Source: Pseudomonas sp. GV085 (GTDB lineage Bacteria > Pseudomonadota > Gammaproteobacteria > Pseudomonadales > Pseudomonadaceae). Taken from it: a stretch of DNA of 64,000 nt. The stretch covers positions 558,001 through 622,000 of the forward strand of contig NZ_QAOV01000002.1 in assembly GCF_003050925.1 (NCBI RefSeq), in the 5' to 3' direction. The notes below the pieces were generated by a model. It worked only from the letters and a program-made list of their open reading frames with translations. It made no database searches and was not told the origin of the DNA. Positions within the stretch are counted from its first letter, which is position 1; every line of letters begins with the position of its first letter. Shown in pieces: positions 18,612 to 26,802 of the stretch. A program made the translations under genes and the position numbers.

Positions 18612-19232
18612 TCAGGGCTCCAACCCAATCCCCCGCAAAATCACACTGGTCACCGTCTGCACCGCTTTTTCAAATTGCATGTCCGACAACGGCTGGTGAT
18701 CATTGAGAATATTCACCTGGTGATCGAAGTCAGCATAGTGCTGGGTCGAGGCCCAGATCATGTACAGCAGGCTCGACGGCTCCACCGGCAGGATGCGTTT
18801 GTCGTCCACCCACTGGCGGATTTTCGCTTCCTTCATCTTGGCCCAGTCATACAGGCTCGCGTCCAGCGCTGCGCCGAGGGTCGGCGCGCCATGGATGATT
18901 TCGTTGGCCCAGACTTTCGAACCGTAGGGCCGGCTGCGGGAATGGTTCATCTTGGCGCGAATGTAGCTGCTGAGCACCACACGCGGGTCATCGAACATCT
19001 CGAAGCACAGCGCGTCCTGCTTCCAGACTTCCAGCAAGTCGAACAGCACGGCACTGTACAGTTCGGTCTTGGTGCTGAAGTAGTAGTGCAGGTTGGAACG
19101 CGGCAGTTGCACCTCGGCGGCGATGTCGGCCATGGCGGTGCTGCCGAAGCCCTTTTCAGCGAAGACCTTTTCCGCCCCCAGCAGAATTTTTTCGACGTTA
19201 CTGCGACGAATCTCGATCTTGTGATTGCCCAT
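18612..19232 (-). CDS. TetR/AcrR regulator, RutR-like
   Basis: From the ATG ending at 19232 (GGGAG site 4 nt upstream) this is a 206-aa repressor. The TetR helix-turn-helix lies at about 12-58 (VFAEKGFGSTAMADIA, LPRSNLHYYFSTK), followed by a ligand-binding domain of the RutR/TetR_C_6 type (SRSRPYGSKVWANEII). RutR-like proteins sense uracil or thymine in relatives. Its position beside preTA and hydA suggests control of pyrimidine catabolism. The gene also lies next to the OprD gene, so control of that block cannot be ruled out. The open frame to 19430 upstream is not coding. Confidence 0.88.
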   Translation of the reverse strand: MGNHKIEIRRSNVEKILLGAEKVFAEKGFGSTAMADIAAEVQLPRSNLHYYFSTKTELYSAVLFDLLEVWKQDALCFEMFDDPRVVLSSYIRAKMNHSRSRPYGSKVWANEIIHGAPTLGAALDASLYDWAKMKEAKIRQWVDDKRILPVEPSSLLYMIWASTQHYADFDHQVNILNDHQPLSDMQFEKAVQTVTSVILRGIGLEP

Positions 19233-19387
19233 AAGGGCTCCCTGACAACAGCGTTGAACAAGACTAGCACCCGCTCTAGCTCGCGGCGACAGGGTCAAAC
19301 CAAACATTTCACTCCCCCGCCTCCCGGACAGGTCATCGTATAACTTCCGATTGACAACCTCGGGAAATGCCGCAAATATCGCCGCCA

Positions 19388-19413
19388 ATGTTGTACGACG
19401 ACGTATGACAACT
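19388..19413. promoter_or_regulatory. Imperfect palindrome before the OprD gene
   Basis: TTGTACGACG and TATGACAA form an imperfect inverted repeat about 30 bp before the GTG start. The half GTCGTAC-ACAAC recurs upstream of udh at 20953. The layout resembles GntR/FCD operators; the regulator is not in the window. Confidence 0.35.
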
Positions 19414-19442
19414 ATAAAAACAAGAAACAAGGGAGCGTCACA

Positions 19443-20738
19443 GTGAGCAAGCTCGTCCGCAATTCGTCCATCCGTGGTTCACGCCCTACCCTCACCCGTT
19501 GCCACACTCTCAGCCTGATCGGCTGCAGCGGCCTGGCTCTCGTCCTGCCCATCACCTGCCAGGCCGCAGGTTTCACTGACGACGCCAAGGCCACGCTGAA
19601 CCTGCGCAACGCCTACATCAATCGCAACTACACCAACCCGGCCTATCCCCAGGGCAAGGCTGAAGAGTGGACGCAAAACTTCATTCTCGACGCCCGGTCC
19701 GGGTTCACCCAGGGCACCGTGGGTTTCGGTGTCGATGTACTGGGCCTGTACTCGCAGAAGCTCAATGGCGGCAAAGGCACCGGCGGCACGCAGCTGTTGC
19801 CGATCCACGACGACGGCCGCCCCGCCGACAATTTCGGCCGGCTCGGCGTGGCGCTCAAAGGCAAGATTTCGAAAACCGAATTGAAGGTCGGCGAATGGAT
19901 GCCAGTGCTGCCGATCCTGCGTTCCGACGATGGCCGCTCACTGCCGCAGACCTTCCAGGGCGCGCAAGTGACCTCCACCGAAATCAGTGGCCTGACGCTG
20001 TATGGCGGTCAATTCCAGCAAAACAGCCCGCGTAACGACGCGAGCATGGAAGACATGTTCATGAACGGCAAAGCGGCGTTTACCTCGGACCGTTTCAATT
20101 TCGGCGGCGGTGAATATGCGTTCAATGACAAGCACACGCAGGTCGGCGTCTGGTACTCGGAACTCAGTGACATCTACCAGCAGCAATACTTCAACCTGAC
20201 CCACAGCCAACCCCTCGGCGACTGGACCCTGGGCGCCAACCTCGGCTACTTCATCGGCAAGGAAGACGGCAGTGCCAAGGCCGGTGACCTCGACAACAAG
20301 ACCGCGTTCGCCCTGCTCTCTGCCAAGTACGGCGGCAACACCTTCTACGTCGGCCTGCAAAAACTCACCGGTGACGACGTCTGGATGCGGGTCAATGGCA
20401 CCAGCGGCGGCACCCTGGCCAACGACAGCTACAACTCCAGCTATGACAACGCCCAAGAGAAATCCTGGCAGGTGCGCCACGACTACAACTTCGCCGCCTT
20501 GGGCGTTCCGGGCCTGACGCTGATGAACCGCTACATCAGCGGTGACAACGTGCACACCGGCGCCATCACCGACGGCAAGGAATGGGGGCGCGAATCGGAA
20601 CTGGCCTACACGGTGCAGAGCGGCCCGCTGAAAAACCTCAACGTGAAATGGCGTAATGCGAGCATTCGCAAAAGCTTCAGCACCAACGAATTCGATGAGA
20701 ACCGGGTGTTCATCAGCTATCCGATCAGCCTGCTGTAA
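19443..20738 (+). CDS. OprD-family outer membrane porin
   Basis: A 431-aa porin. The N-terminal signal peptide ends near AQA (LPITCQAAGF), followed by the family hallmark of an N-terminal GFTDDAKATLNLRNAYINRNY strand and later VGEWMPVLPILRSDDGRSLPQTFQG. It forms an 18-stranded barrel taking up small anionic substrates. It heads a hexuronate cluster with Udh, SMP-30 and TRAP genes, so galacturonate or glucuronate is the likely substrate. The start is a GTG with GGGAG upstream. Confidence 0.93.
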   Translation: MSKLVRNSSIRGSRPTLTRCHTLSLIGCSGLALVLPITCQAAGFTDDAKATLNLRNAYINRNYTNPAYPQGKAEEWTQNFILDARSGFTQGTVGFGVDVLGLYSQKLNGGKGTGGTQLLPIHDDGRPADNFGRLGVALKGKISKTELKVGEWMPVLPILRSDDGRSLPQTFQGAQVTSTEISGLTLYGGQFQQNSPRNDASMEDMFMNGKAAFTSDRFNFGGGEYAFNDKHTQVGVWYSELSDIYQQQYFNLTHSQPLGDWTLGANLGYFIGKEDGSAKAGDLDNKTAFALLSAKYGGNTFYVGLQKLTGDDVWMRVNGTSGGTLANDSYNSSYDNAQEKSWQVRHDYNFAALGVPGLTLMNRYISGDNVHTGAITDGKEWGRESELAYTVQSGPLKNLNVKWRNASIRKSFSTNEFDENRVFISYPISLL

Positions 20739-20750
20739 ACACAAAGCCAC

Positions 20751-20840
20751 TGTAGGAGCGAGCCTGCTCGCGATGACGGAATGTCAGTCAACTTCGATGT
20801 TGAAAGTTAGACCGCTATCGCGAGCAGGCTCACTCCCACA
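20751..20840. repeat. REP doublet before udh
   Basis: Arms TGTAGGAGCGAGCCTGCTCG and ATCGCGAGCAGGCTCACTCC, spacer about 45 bp. The rest of 20739-21007 holds a candidate GTCGTACGAC operator at 20953-20962. Confidence 0.9.
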
Positions 20841-20952
20841 AGGTGCGCGGGAGTTTTAAGAACTGCATCAGACCTCCAGGAAACGACCCTCCGTCAATTT
20901 CCACCAATGTCGCGTTGACAAGCAGCGGAAACCCTAACGATACTCCAGCACA

Positions 20953-20966
20953 GTCGTACGACAACC
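20953..20966. promoter_or_regulatory. GTCGTACGAC palindrome before udh
   Basis: A perfect 10-bp palindrome extended by AAC, 45 bp upstream of the udh ATG. It shares GTCGTAC and ACAAC parts with the element before the OprD gene. Confidence 0.35.
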
Positions 20967-21007
20967 TACAACAAATCAATAACAACGACCACGCGTCCAG
21001 GATTCCC

Positions 21008-21832
21008 ATGACGACCACCACAACCGCCCGCCCCCCTTTCAATCGCCTGCTGCTGACCGGCGCCGCCGGTGGCCTCGGGAAAGTCCTGCGCGAAAGCCTG
21101 CGCCCCTACGCCAATGTGATTCGCCTGTCGGACATCGCCGACATCGCGCCGGCCATCGATGATCGCGAAGAAGTGATGCCGTGCGACCTCGCCGACAAGC
21201 AGGCGGTGCATCAACTGGTCGAAGGCGTGGACGCGATCCTGCACTTTGGCGGCGTGTCGACCGAGCGCTCGTTCGAAGAGATCCTCGGCGCCAACATCTG
21301 CGGCGTGTTCCACATCTACGAAGCTGCGCGCCGTCACGGCGTGAAGCGGGTGATCTTCGCCAGCTCCAACCATGTGATCGGCTTCTACAAGCAGGACGAA
21401 GTGATCGACGCCCACTCCCCTCGCCGCCCGGACAGCTACTACGGGCTGTCCAAGTCCTACGGCGAAGACATGGCCACGTTCTACTTCGACCGCTATGGCA
21501 TCGAGACCGTCAGTGTGCGCATCGGCTCGTCGTTCCCGGAACCGCATAACCGCCGGATGATGAGCACCTGGCTGAGCTTCGGCGACCTGACCCGACTGCT
21601 CGAACGCGCCTTGTACACGCCGAATGTCGGCCACACCGTGGTCTACGGCATGTCCGACAACAAGGACATCTGGTGGGACAACCGCTACGCCACGGCCCTG
21701 GGTTTTGTCCCGCAGGACAGTTCCGAAGTGTTCCGCGAAAAAATCGAAACCCAGCCGATGCCAGCCGCCGACGACCCGGCGCGGCTCTATCAGGGCGGCG
21801 CCTTCTGCGCAGCCGGCCCGTTCGGTGACTGA
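21008..21832 (+). CDS. udh: Uronate dehydrogenase
   Basis: A 274-aa NAD-dependent extended SDR that oxidises D-galacturonate or D-glucuronate at C1 to the aldaro-lactone. It has the N-terminal motif LLTGAAGGLGKVLRESL, the characteristic ILHFGGVSTERSFEEI and ASSNHVIGFY stretches, and a catalytic YYGLSK (Tyr/Lys near 138). The length and these stretches fit Pseudomonas/Agrobacterium Udh. The open frame continues upstream to 20843, but the conserved family starts at the ATG at 21008. The lactone product would be opened by the following SMP-30 protein. Confidence 0.92.
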   Translation: MTTTTTARPPFNRLLLTGAAGGLGKVLRESLRPYANVIRLSDIADIAPAIDDREEVMPCDLADKQAVHQLVEGVDAILHFGGVSTERSFEEILGANICGVFHIYEAARRHGVKRVIFASSNHVIGFYKQDEVIDAHSPRRPDSYYGLSKSYGEDMATFYFDRYGIETVSVRIGSSFPEPHNRRMMSTWLSFGDLTRLLERALYTPNVGHTVVYGMSDNKDIWWDNRYATALGFVPQDSSEVFREKIETQPMPAADDPARLYQGGAFCAAGPFGD

Positions 21833-21884
21833 GCCCTCGCGCCCCGCTTGATCCCCACAACAAGAACCAAGGGAATGAGTTGCC

Positions 21885-22772
21885 ATGCAAGCCGAATTGA
21901 TTGTCGACGCCCGCAACGCCGTCGGTGAAAGCCCGGTCTGGGTGCCTGAGGAAAACGCGCTGTACTGGGTCGATATTCCCGCCGGCGGTTTACAGCGCTG
22001 GAGTGCCGATTCCGGCCTGGTGGATGCCTGGAAAACCCCGGAGATGCTCGCTTGCATTGCACGTCATCGCGATGGCGGCTGGGTCGCCGGCATGCAGAGC
22101 GGGTTCTTCCGCCTGCATCCGCACAACGACGGCAGCCTCGACAGTGAACAGTTGGCCCATGTCGACCATGCCCGCACCGACATGCGCTTGAACGACGGCC
22201 GTTGCGATCGTCAGGGACGCTTCTGGGCCGGCAGCATGGTGCTGGATATGGGCGCCAACGCCGCCGAGGGTACCTTGTATCGCTACAGCGCCGGACAACG
22301 TGGGCCACTCGAAGCGCAACTGAGCGGTTTTATCGTGCCCAATGGCCTGGGTTTCAGCCCGGACGGCAAGACCATGTACCTGTCGGACTCACACCCCAGC
22401 GTGCAACTGATCTGGACCTTCGACTACGACATCGAAACCGGTACGCCGTCGAACCGCCGTGTGTTCGTGGACATGAATCAGTACGCCGGTCGCCCCGACG
22501 GCGCGGCGGTCGACGCCGATGGCTGCTACTGGATCTGCGCCAATGACGCAGGCTTGATCCACCGCTTCACCCCCGACGGCCGACTCGACCGCTCCCTCGC
22601 CATACCGGTGAAAAAACCCACCATGTGCGCCTTCGGTGGCCCTCGACTGGACACGCTGTTCGTGACCTCGATCCGCCCCGGCGACGACCATGACCCGCAA
22701 TCACTGGCCGGTGGCGTGTTCGCCCTCGACCCCGGCGTCAAAGGTCTACCCGAACCCTGTTTCAACGACTGA
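21885..22772 (+). CDS. SMP-30/gluconolactonase family lactonase
   Basis: A 295-aa six-bladed propeller hydrolase. GESPVWVPEENALYWVDI at the N-terminus supplies the metal-binding Glu, NGLGFSPDGKTMYLSDS supplies Asn, and DGAAVDADGCYWI supplies Asp. It begins 52 bp after udh with a good AAGGGAATGA site. In this context it most likely hydrolyses galactaro- or glucaro-lactone to the open aldarate. No downstream aldarate dehydratase is present in the window, so later steps must be encoded elsewhere. Confidence 0.9.
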   Translation: MQAELIVDARNAVGESPVWVPEENALYWVDIPAGGLQRWSADSGLVDAWKTPEMLACIARHRDGGWVAGMQSGFFRLHPHNDGSLDSEQLAHVDHARTDMRLNDGRCDRQGRFWAGSMVLDMGANAAEGTLYRYSAGQRGPLEAQLSGFIVPNGLGFSPDGKTMYLSDSHPSVQLIWTFDYDIETGTPSNRRVFVDMNQYAGRPDGAAVDADGCYWICANDAGLIHRFTPDGRLDRSLAIPVKKPTMCAFGGPRLDTLFVTSIRPGDDHDPQSLAGGVFALDPGVKGLPEPCFND

Positions 22773-22849
22773 GCAACCTCGACAGAAAAGCGCTCCTGCT
22801 GCATCGCTGTGCCTTGAATATAAAAACAACAAAACTGGAGACACCCCCC

Positions 22850-23821
22850 ATGGACTTCAAACGCACCTTGCTCGCCGCTGCACTTCCATTAGCCTTCTCC
22901 CTTAGCAGTGCCGCCCAGGCACTGGAAATCAAATTCGCCGACATCCACCCCGCCGGTTACCCGACCGTGGTGGCTGAAGAGCAACTGGGCAAAACCCTGG
23001 TGGCCGACAGCAACGGCGCGCTGACCTTCAAGATGTTCGCCGGCGGTGTGCTCGGCTCGGAAAAAGAAGTGGTCGAACAGGCCCAGGTCGGTGCCGTACA
23101 GATGGCCCGGGTCAGCCTCGGCATCGTCGGTCCGGTGGTACCGGATGTGAACGTGTTCAACATGCCATTCGTGTTCCGCGACCAGGCGCACATGCGCAAA
23201 GTCATCGACGGGGCGGTCGGCGACGAAATCCTCGACAAGATCACCCATTCCGAATTCAACCTGGTCGCCCTGGCCTGGATGGACGGCGGCACGCGCAACC
23301 TCTACACCAAGAAACCGGTACGCAGCATCGAAGACCTCAAGGGCATGAAGATCCGCGTGCAAGGCAACCCGATGTTCATCGAAACCATCAACGCCATGGG
23401 CGGTAACGGCATTGCGATGGACACTGGCGAAATCTTCAGTGCCCTGCAGACCGGCGTGATCGACGGCGCGGAAAACAACCCGCCGACCCTGCTCGAACAC
23501 AACCACTACCAGAACGCCAAGTACTACAGCCTGACCGGCCACCTGATCCTGCCCGAGCCGATCGTGATGTCGAAAATCACCTGGAACAAACTCACCCCGG
23601 AGCAGCAAGCCCTGGTGAAGAAAACCGCCAAGGCGGCCCAGGCCCAGGAGCGCACCCTGTGGGATGCCAAGTCCGCCAGCAGCGAAGAGAAGCTCAAGGC
23701 TGCCGGTGTCGAGTTCATCACCGTCGACAAAAAACCTTTCTATGAGGCAACCGCCTCGATCCGCGAGAAATACGGTGCCCCCTACGCCGACCTGATCAAG
23801 CGTATCGAAGCCGTTCAGTAA
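22850..23821 (+). CDS. TRAP transporter substrate-binding protein (DctP type)
   Basis: A 323-aa periplasmic binding protein with a signal peptide (MDFKRTLLAAALPLAFSLSS, cleavage near AQA). The DctP/SiaP-type fold shows in the MRKVIDGAVGDEI, LKGMKIRVQGNPMFIETINA and GEIFSALQTGVIDGAENNPP segments, which contain the substrate-carboxylate arginine. The ATG at 22850 with CTGGAG upstream gives a normal signal peptide; an in-frame ATG at 22814 does not. Uronates are the likely ligands, given the Udh and SMP-30 neighbours. Confidence 0.93.
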   Translation: MDFKRTLLAAALPLAFSLSSAAQALEIKFADIHPAGYPTVVAEEQLGKTLVADSNGALTFKMFAGGVLGSEKEVVEQAQVGAVQMARVSLGIVGPVVPDVNVFNMPFVFRDQAHMRKVIDGAVGDEILDKITHSEFNLVALAWMDGGTRNLYTKKPVRSIEDLKGMKIRVQGNPMFIETINAMGGNGIAMDTGEIFSALQTGVIDGAENNPPTLLEHNHYQNAKYYSLTGHLILPEPIVMSKITWNKLTPEQQALVKKTAKAAQAQERTLWDAKSASSEEKLKAAGVEFITVDKKPFYEATASIREKYGAPYADLIKRIEAVQ

Positions 23822-23899
23822 CCCTCCCTGCATTCAAGAAAGGCCCGGCGCCACTGACGTTGCTGTACATCAGTGCGCGCCCGGTTACGGTGGAACCCG

Positions 23900-24427
23900 A
23901 TGAAGAATCTGCTGCTAGGCATCAATGACAAGCTCTACATGACCTGTATCTGGGTCGCCGGGCTCTCCGTTCTGGCCATTGCGTTAATCATTCCCTGGGG
24001 CGTGTTCGCCCGCTACGTCCTCGGCACCGGCTCAAGCTGGCCGGAGCCCACCGCCATTCTGCTGATGATGGTGTTCACCTTCATCGGCGCAGCCGCCAGC
24101 TACCGCTCCGGCTCGCACATGGCGGTGGCGATGCTCACCGACCGCATGCCGCTACATCTGCGCAAGGCCGCGGCCATTGTCGCGCAACTGCTGATGGCAA
24201 CGATCTGCCTGTTCATGGCCATCTGGGGCAGCAAGCTGTGCCTGTCCACCTGGAACCAGTTCATGAGCGCCCTGCCGACCCTGCGCGTGGGCATCACCTA
24301 CATGCCGATTCCGATTGGCGGCGCGCTGACGCTGGTGTTTGTCCTGGAAAAACTCCTGCTCGGCGACCAGAGCAATCGTCGGGTCGTGCGTTTCGACCTC
24401 GTTGAAGAAAACGAAGGGGCTGCCTGA
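23900..24427 (+). CDS. TRAP transporter small permease (DctQ type)
   Basis: A 175-aa inner-membrane protein with four predicted helices and the typical GSSWPEPTAILLMMVFTFIG segment. It couples the binding protein to the large permease. I chose the ATG at 23900; a GTG at 23873 is an alternative. It is followed at once by the DctM gene, whose ATG at 24428 follows the TGA directly. Confidence 0.9.
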   Translation: MKNLLLGINDKLYMTCIWVAGLSVLAIALIIPWGVFARYVLGTGSSWPEPTAILLMMVFTFIGAAASYRSGSHMAVAMLTDRMPLHLRKAAAIVAQLLMATICLFMAIWGSKLCLSTWNQFMSALPTLRVGITYMPIPIGGALTLVFVLEKLLLGDQSNRRVVRFDLVEENEGAA

Positions 24428-25708
24428 ATGGACGCTTTTATTCTGTTGGGCAGTTTTATCGCGTTGATCCTGATCGGCATGCCGGTCGCCTACGCCCTGG
24501 GGTTTGCCGCACTGATCGGTGCCTGGTGGATCGACATCCCGTTCCAGGCCCTGATGATTCAGGTGGCCGGGGGCGTGAACAAGTTCTCCCTGTTGGCCAT
24601 CCCGTTCTTCGTCCTGGCCGGCGCGATCATGGCCGAGGGTGGCATGTCCCGGCGCCTGGTGGCGTTCGCCGGGGTGCTGGTGGGCTTCGTGCGCGGCGGC
24701 TTGTCGCTGGTCAACATCATGGCCTCGACCTTCTTTGGCGCGATCTCCGGTTCCTCGGTGGCGGACACCGCCTCGGTCGGTTCGGTGCTGATTCCGGAAA
24801 TGGAACGCCGTGGTTATCCCCGGGAATTCGCCACGGCAGTGACTGTCAGCGGTTCGGTACAGGCGTTGCTGACACCGCCCAGCCACAACTCGGTGCTCTA
24901 CTCGCTGGCCGCCGGCGGCACGGTGTCGATTGCCTCGCTGTTCATGGCCGGCGTGGTGCCGGGCCTGTTGATGAGCGCGTGCCTGATGGTGCTGTGCCTG
25001 ATTTTCGCCAAGAAGCGCGATTACCCGAAAGGCGAAGTCATTCCGATGCGCGAAGCGCTGAAGATCTGCGGCGAAGCACTGTGGGGCCTGATGGCGATGG
25101 TGATCATCCTCGGCGGCATTCTGTCGGGCATTTTCACCGCGACCGAATCGGCGGCGATTGCCGTGCTGTGGTCGTTCTTCGTGACCATGTTCATCTACCG
25201 CGACTACAAGTGGAGCGAGCTGCCGAAACTGATGCACCGCACGGTGCGCACGATCTCGATCGTGATGATCCTGATCGGTTTCGCCGCCAGCTTCGGCTAC
25301 ATCATGACCCTGATGCAGATCCCGGCGAAGATCACCACGCTGTTCCTGACCCTGTCGGACAACCGTTACGTGATCCTGATGTGCATCAACGTCATGCTGC
25401 TGTTGCTCGGTACGGTCATGGACATGGCGCCGCTGATCCTGATCCTCACGCCGATCCTGATGCCGGTGATCCTCGGCATAGGCGTGGACCCGGTGCAGTT
25501 CGGCATGATCATGCTGGTGAACCTGGGCATTGGTTTGATTACACCGCCTGTGGGTGCGGTACTCTTTGTGGGGTCGGCCGTGGGTAAAGTCAGCATTGAA
25601 TCTACCGTCAAAGCCCTGCTGCCGTTCTACGGCGTGCTGTTCCTGGTGCTGCTGGCCGTGACCTACATTCCTGCACTGTCGCTGTGGTTGCCGCATCTGG
25701 TGTTGTAA
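24428..25708 (+). CDS. TRAP transporter large permease (DctM type)
   Basis: A 426-aa inner-membrane permease with about 12 helices, full length for the family. Characteristic stretches are NKFSLLAIPFFVLAGAIMAEGG, FFGAISGSSVADTASVGSVL and the conserved NLGIGLITPPVG near 370. It drives Na+- or H+-coupled import with DctP and DctQ, presumably of hexuronates here. Confidence 0.94.
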   Translation: MDAFILLGSFIALILIGMPVAYALGFAALIGAWWIDIPFQALMIQVAGGVNKFSLLAIPFFVLAGAIMAEGGMSRRLVAFAGVLVGFVRGGLSLVNIMASTFFGAISGSSVADTASVGSVLIPEMERRGYPREFATAVTVSGSVQALLTPPSHNSVLYSLAAGGTVSIASLFMAGVVPGLLMSACLMVLCLIFAKKRDYPKGEVIPMREALKICGEALWGLMAMVIILGGILSGIFTATESAAIAVLWSFFVTMFIYRDYKWSELPKLMHRTVRTISIVMILIGFAASFGYIMTLMQIPAKITTLFLTLSDNRYVILMCINVMLLLLGTVMDMAPLILILTPILMPVILGIGVDPVQFGMIMLVNLGIGLITPPVGAVLFVGSAVGKVSIESTVKALLPFYGVLFLVLLAVTYIPALSLWLPHLVL

Positions 25709-25760
25709 AACGCTGGTCGGCGAGCTCCCTGTATCAAGGGGTTTTGTGGTGAGGGGCTTT

Positions 25761-25883
25761 TGTGGCGAGGGAGCTTGCTCCCGCTGGGTCGCGCAGCGGC
25801 CCCCCCGCAGTTTTTCAAGAATGTACACGACTGCTTCGCAGCCGAGCGGGACGGTGCGGCGATCCGACAAGCTCCCTCGCCAC
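25761..25883. repeat. REP-like doublet, second class
   Basis: Outer arms TGTGGCGAGGGAGCTTGCTC and GAGCTTGTC-type GCTCCCTCGCCACA bracket longer GC-rich imperfect hairpin sequence (GGGTCGCGCAGCGGCCC and GGGACGGTGCGGCGATCC). This is a class of Pseudomonas intergenic repeat different from the GTAGGAGC families. Confidence 0.75.
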
Positions 25884-25911
25884 AACAACTCATCAATACT
25901 CAGAACCGGTC

Positions 25912-26802
25912 ATGACACTGAAAATCATCGAACTCGAAGACGAATTCACCCGCCTCACCCTCGCCCCGCAACTGGGCGGCAGTATCGTCAACTGGTCCGT
26001 GCGCAGCACTGGCCAGCCGTTGTTGCGCCACGCTGATGCCCATGCACTCGACAGCGGTTTGCCGGGCAAGCTCGGTTGCTTCCCTTTGGTGCCCTGGTCC
26101 AACCGGATTGCCGAAGGCGGTTTCGACTGCCCCGACGGCTGGCTGGCACTGACACCCAATAGCCTCACCGATCCCCTGCCGATTCACGGCAGTGCCTGGC
26201 AGCAGCCGTGGCGGGTGGTTTCTTCAACCGCGAATGAAGTGGTCCTGCAGCTCGACAGCACAACCCCCTTTGCGTATCGCGCCCGGCAACGCTTCCATTT
26301 GAGCGCGGGCAAGCTGAGCATCGAACTGCACGTCACGCACCTGGCTGAACACGCTGCGTGGCATGGTCTGGGACTGCATCCCTATCTGCCGCGCACCGCG
26401 AACTCCCGACTACAGGCACCGGCCCGGCACGTGTGGTTGTGCGACGGGGCAAAACTGCCGACAGAACTCAGCGCATTGCCGGTCGAATGGGATTTTCAGC
26501 AACTCAAGTCATTGCCCGAAGCGCTGGTGGACAACGGTTTCTGTGAATGGGACGGCCACTGCCTGATCCGCCAGCCCGACCTCGGCTATGAACTCGACTG
26601 CCAGGCCACCGGCAGCGATTATTACCTGCTCTACTGCCCCGTGGGCCTGGGGTTTTTCTGCATCGAACCGGTGAGCCACCCGGTCAACGCGCATCACCTG
26701 CCCGGTCGGCCAGGCTTGCGTTTGCTGGAACAAGGTCAAGCCACCGAACTGGGCTTCACCCTGCAGTATCGGCCGCTTCAGGCAGAGGCCCCCAACAGTT
26801 GA
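25912..26802 (+). CDS. Aldose 1-epimerase family protein
   Basis: A 296-aa galactose-mutarotase-like protein, with FPLVPWSNRIAEGGF near residue 60 and LPIHGSAWQQPW (catalytic His) near 92. AWHGLGLHPYLPR gives a second His and FFCIEPVSHPVNA the acidic residue. It would speed anomer exchange of an imported sugar or uronate. The upstream frame to 25762 is REP sequence, so the ATG at 25912 is chosen. Its 3' end overlaps the convergent ErcS-like gene by 25 bp. Confidence 0.87.
   Translation: MTLKIIELEDEFTRLTLAPQLGGSIVNWSVRSTGQPLLRHADAHALDSGLPGKLGCFPLVPWSNRIAEGGFDCPDGWLALTPNSLTDPLPIHGSAWQQPWRVVSSTANEVVLQLDSTTPFAYRARQRFHLSAGKLSIELHVTHLAEHAAWHGLGLHPYLPRTANSRLQAPARHVWLCDGAKLPTELSALPVEWDFQQLKSLPEALVDNGFCEWDGHCLIRQPDLGYELDCQATGSDYYLLYCPVGLGFFCIEPVSHPVNAHHLPGRPGLRLLEQGQATELGFTLQYRPLQAEAPNS

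Noticed and set aside
24152-25888. 578-aa open frame on the minus strand
   Set aside because: Antisense to the TRAP permease genes. It is extremely His/Gln/Arg-rich without any domain.
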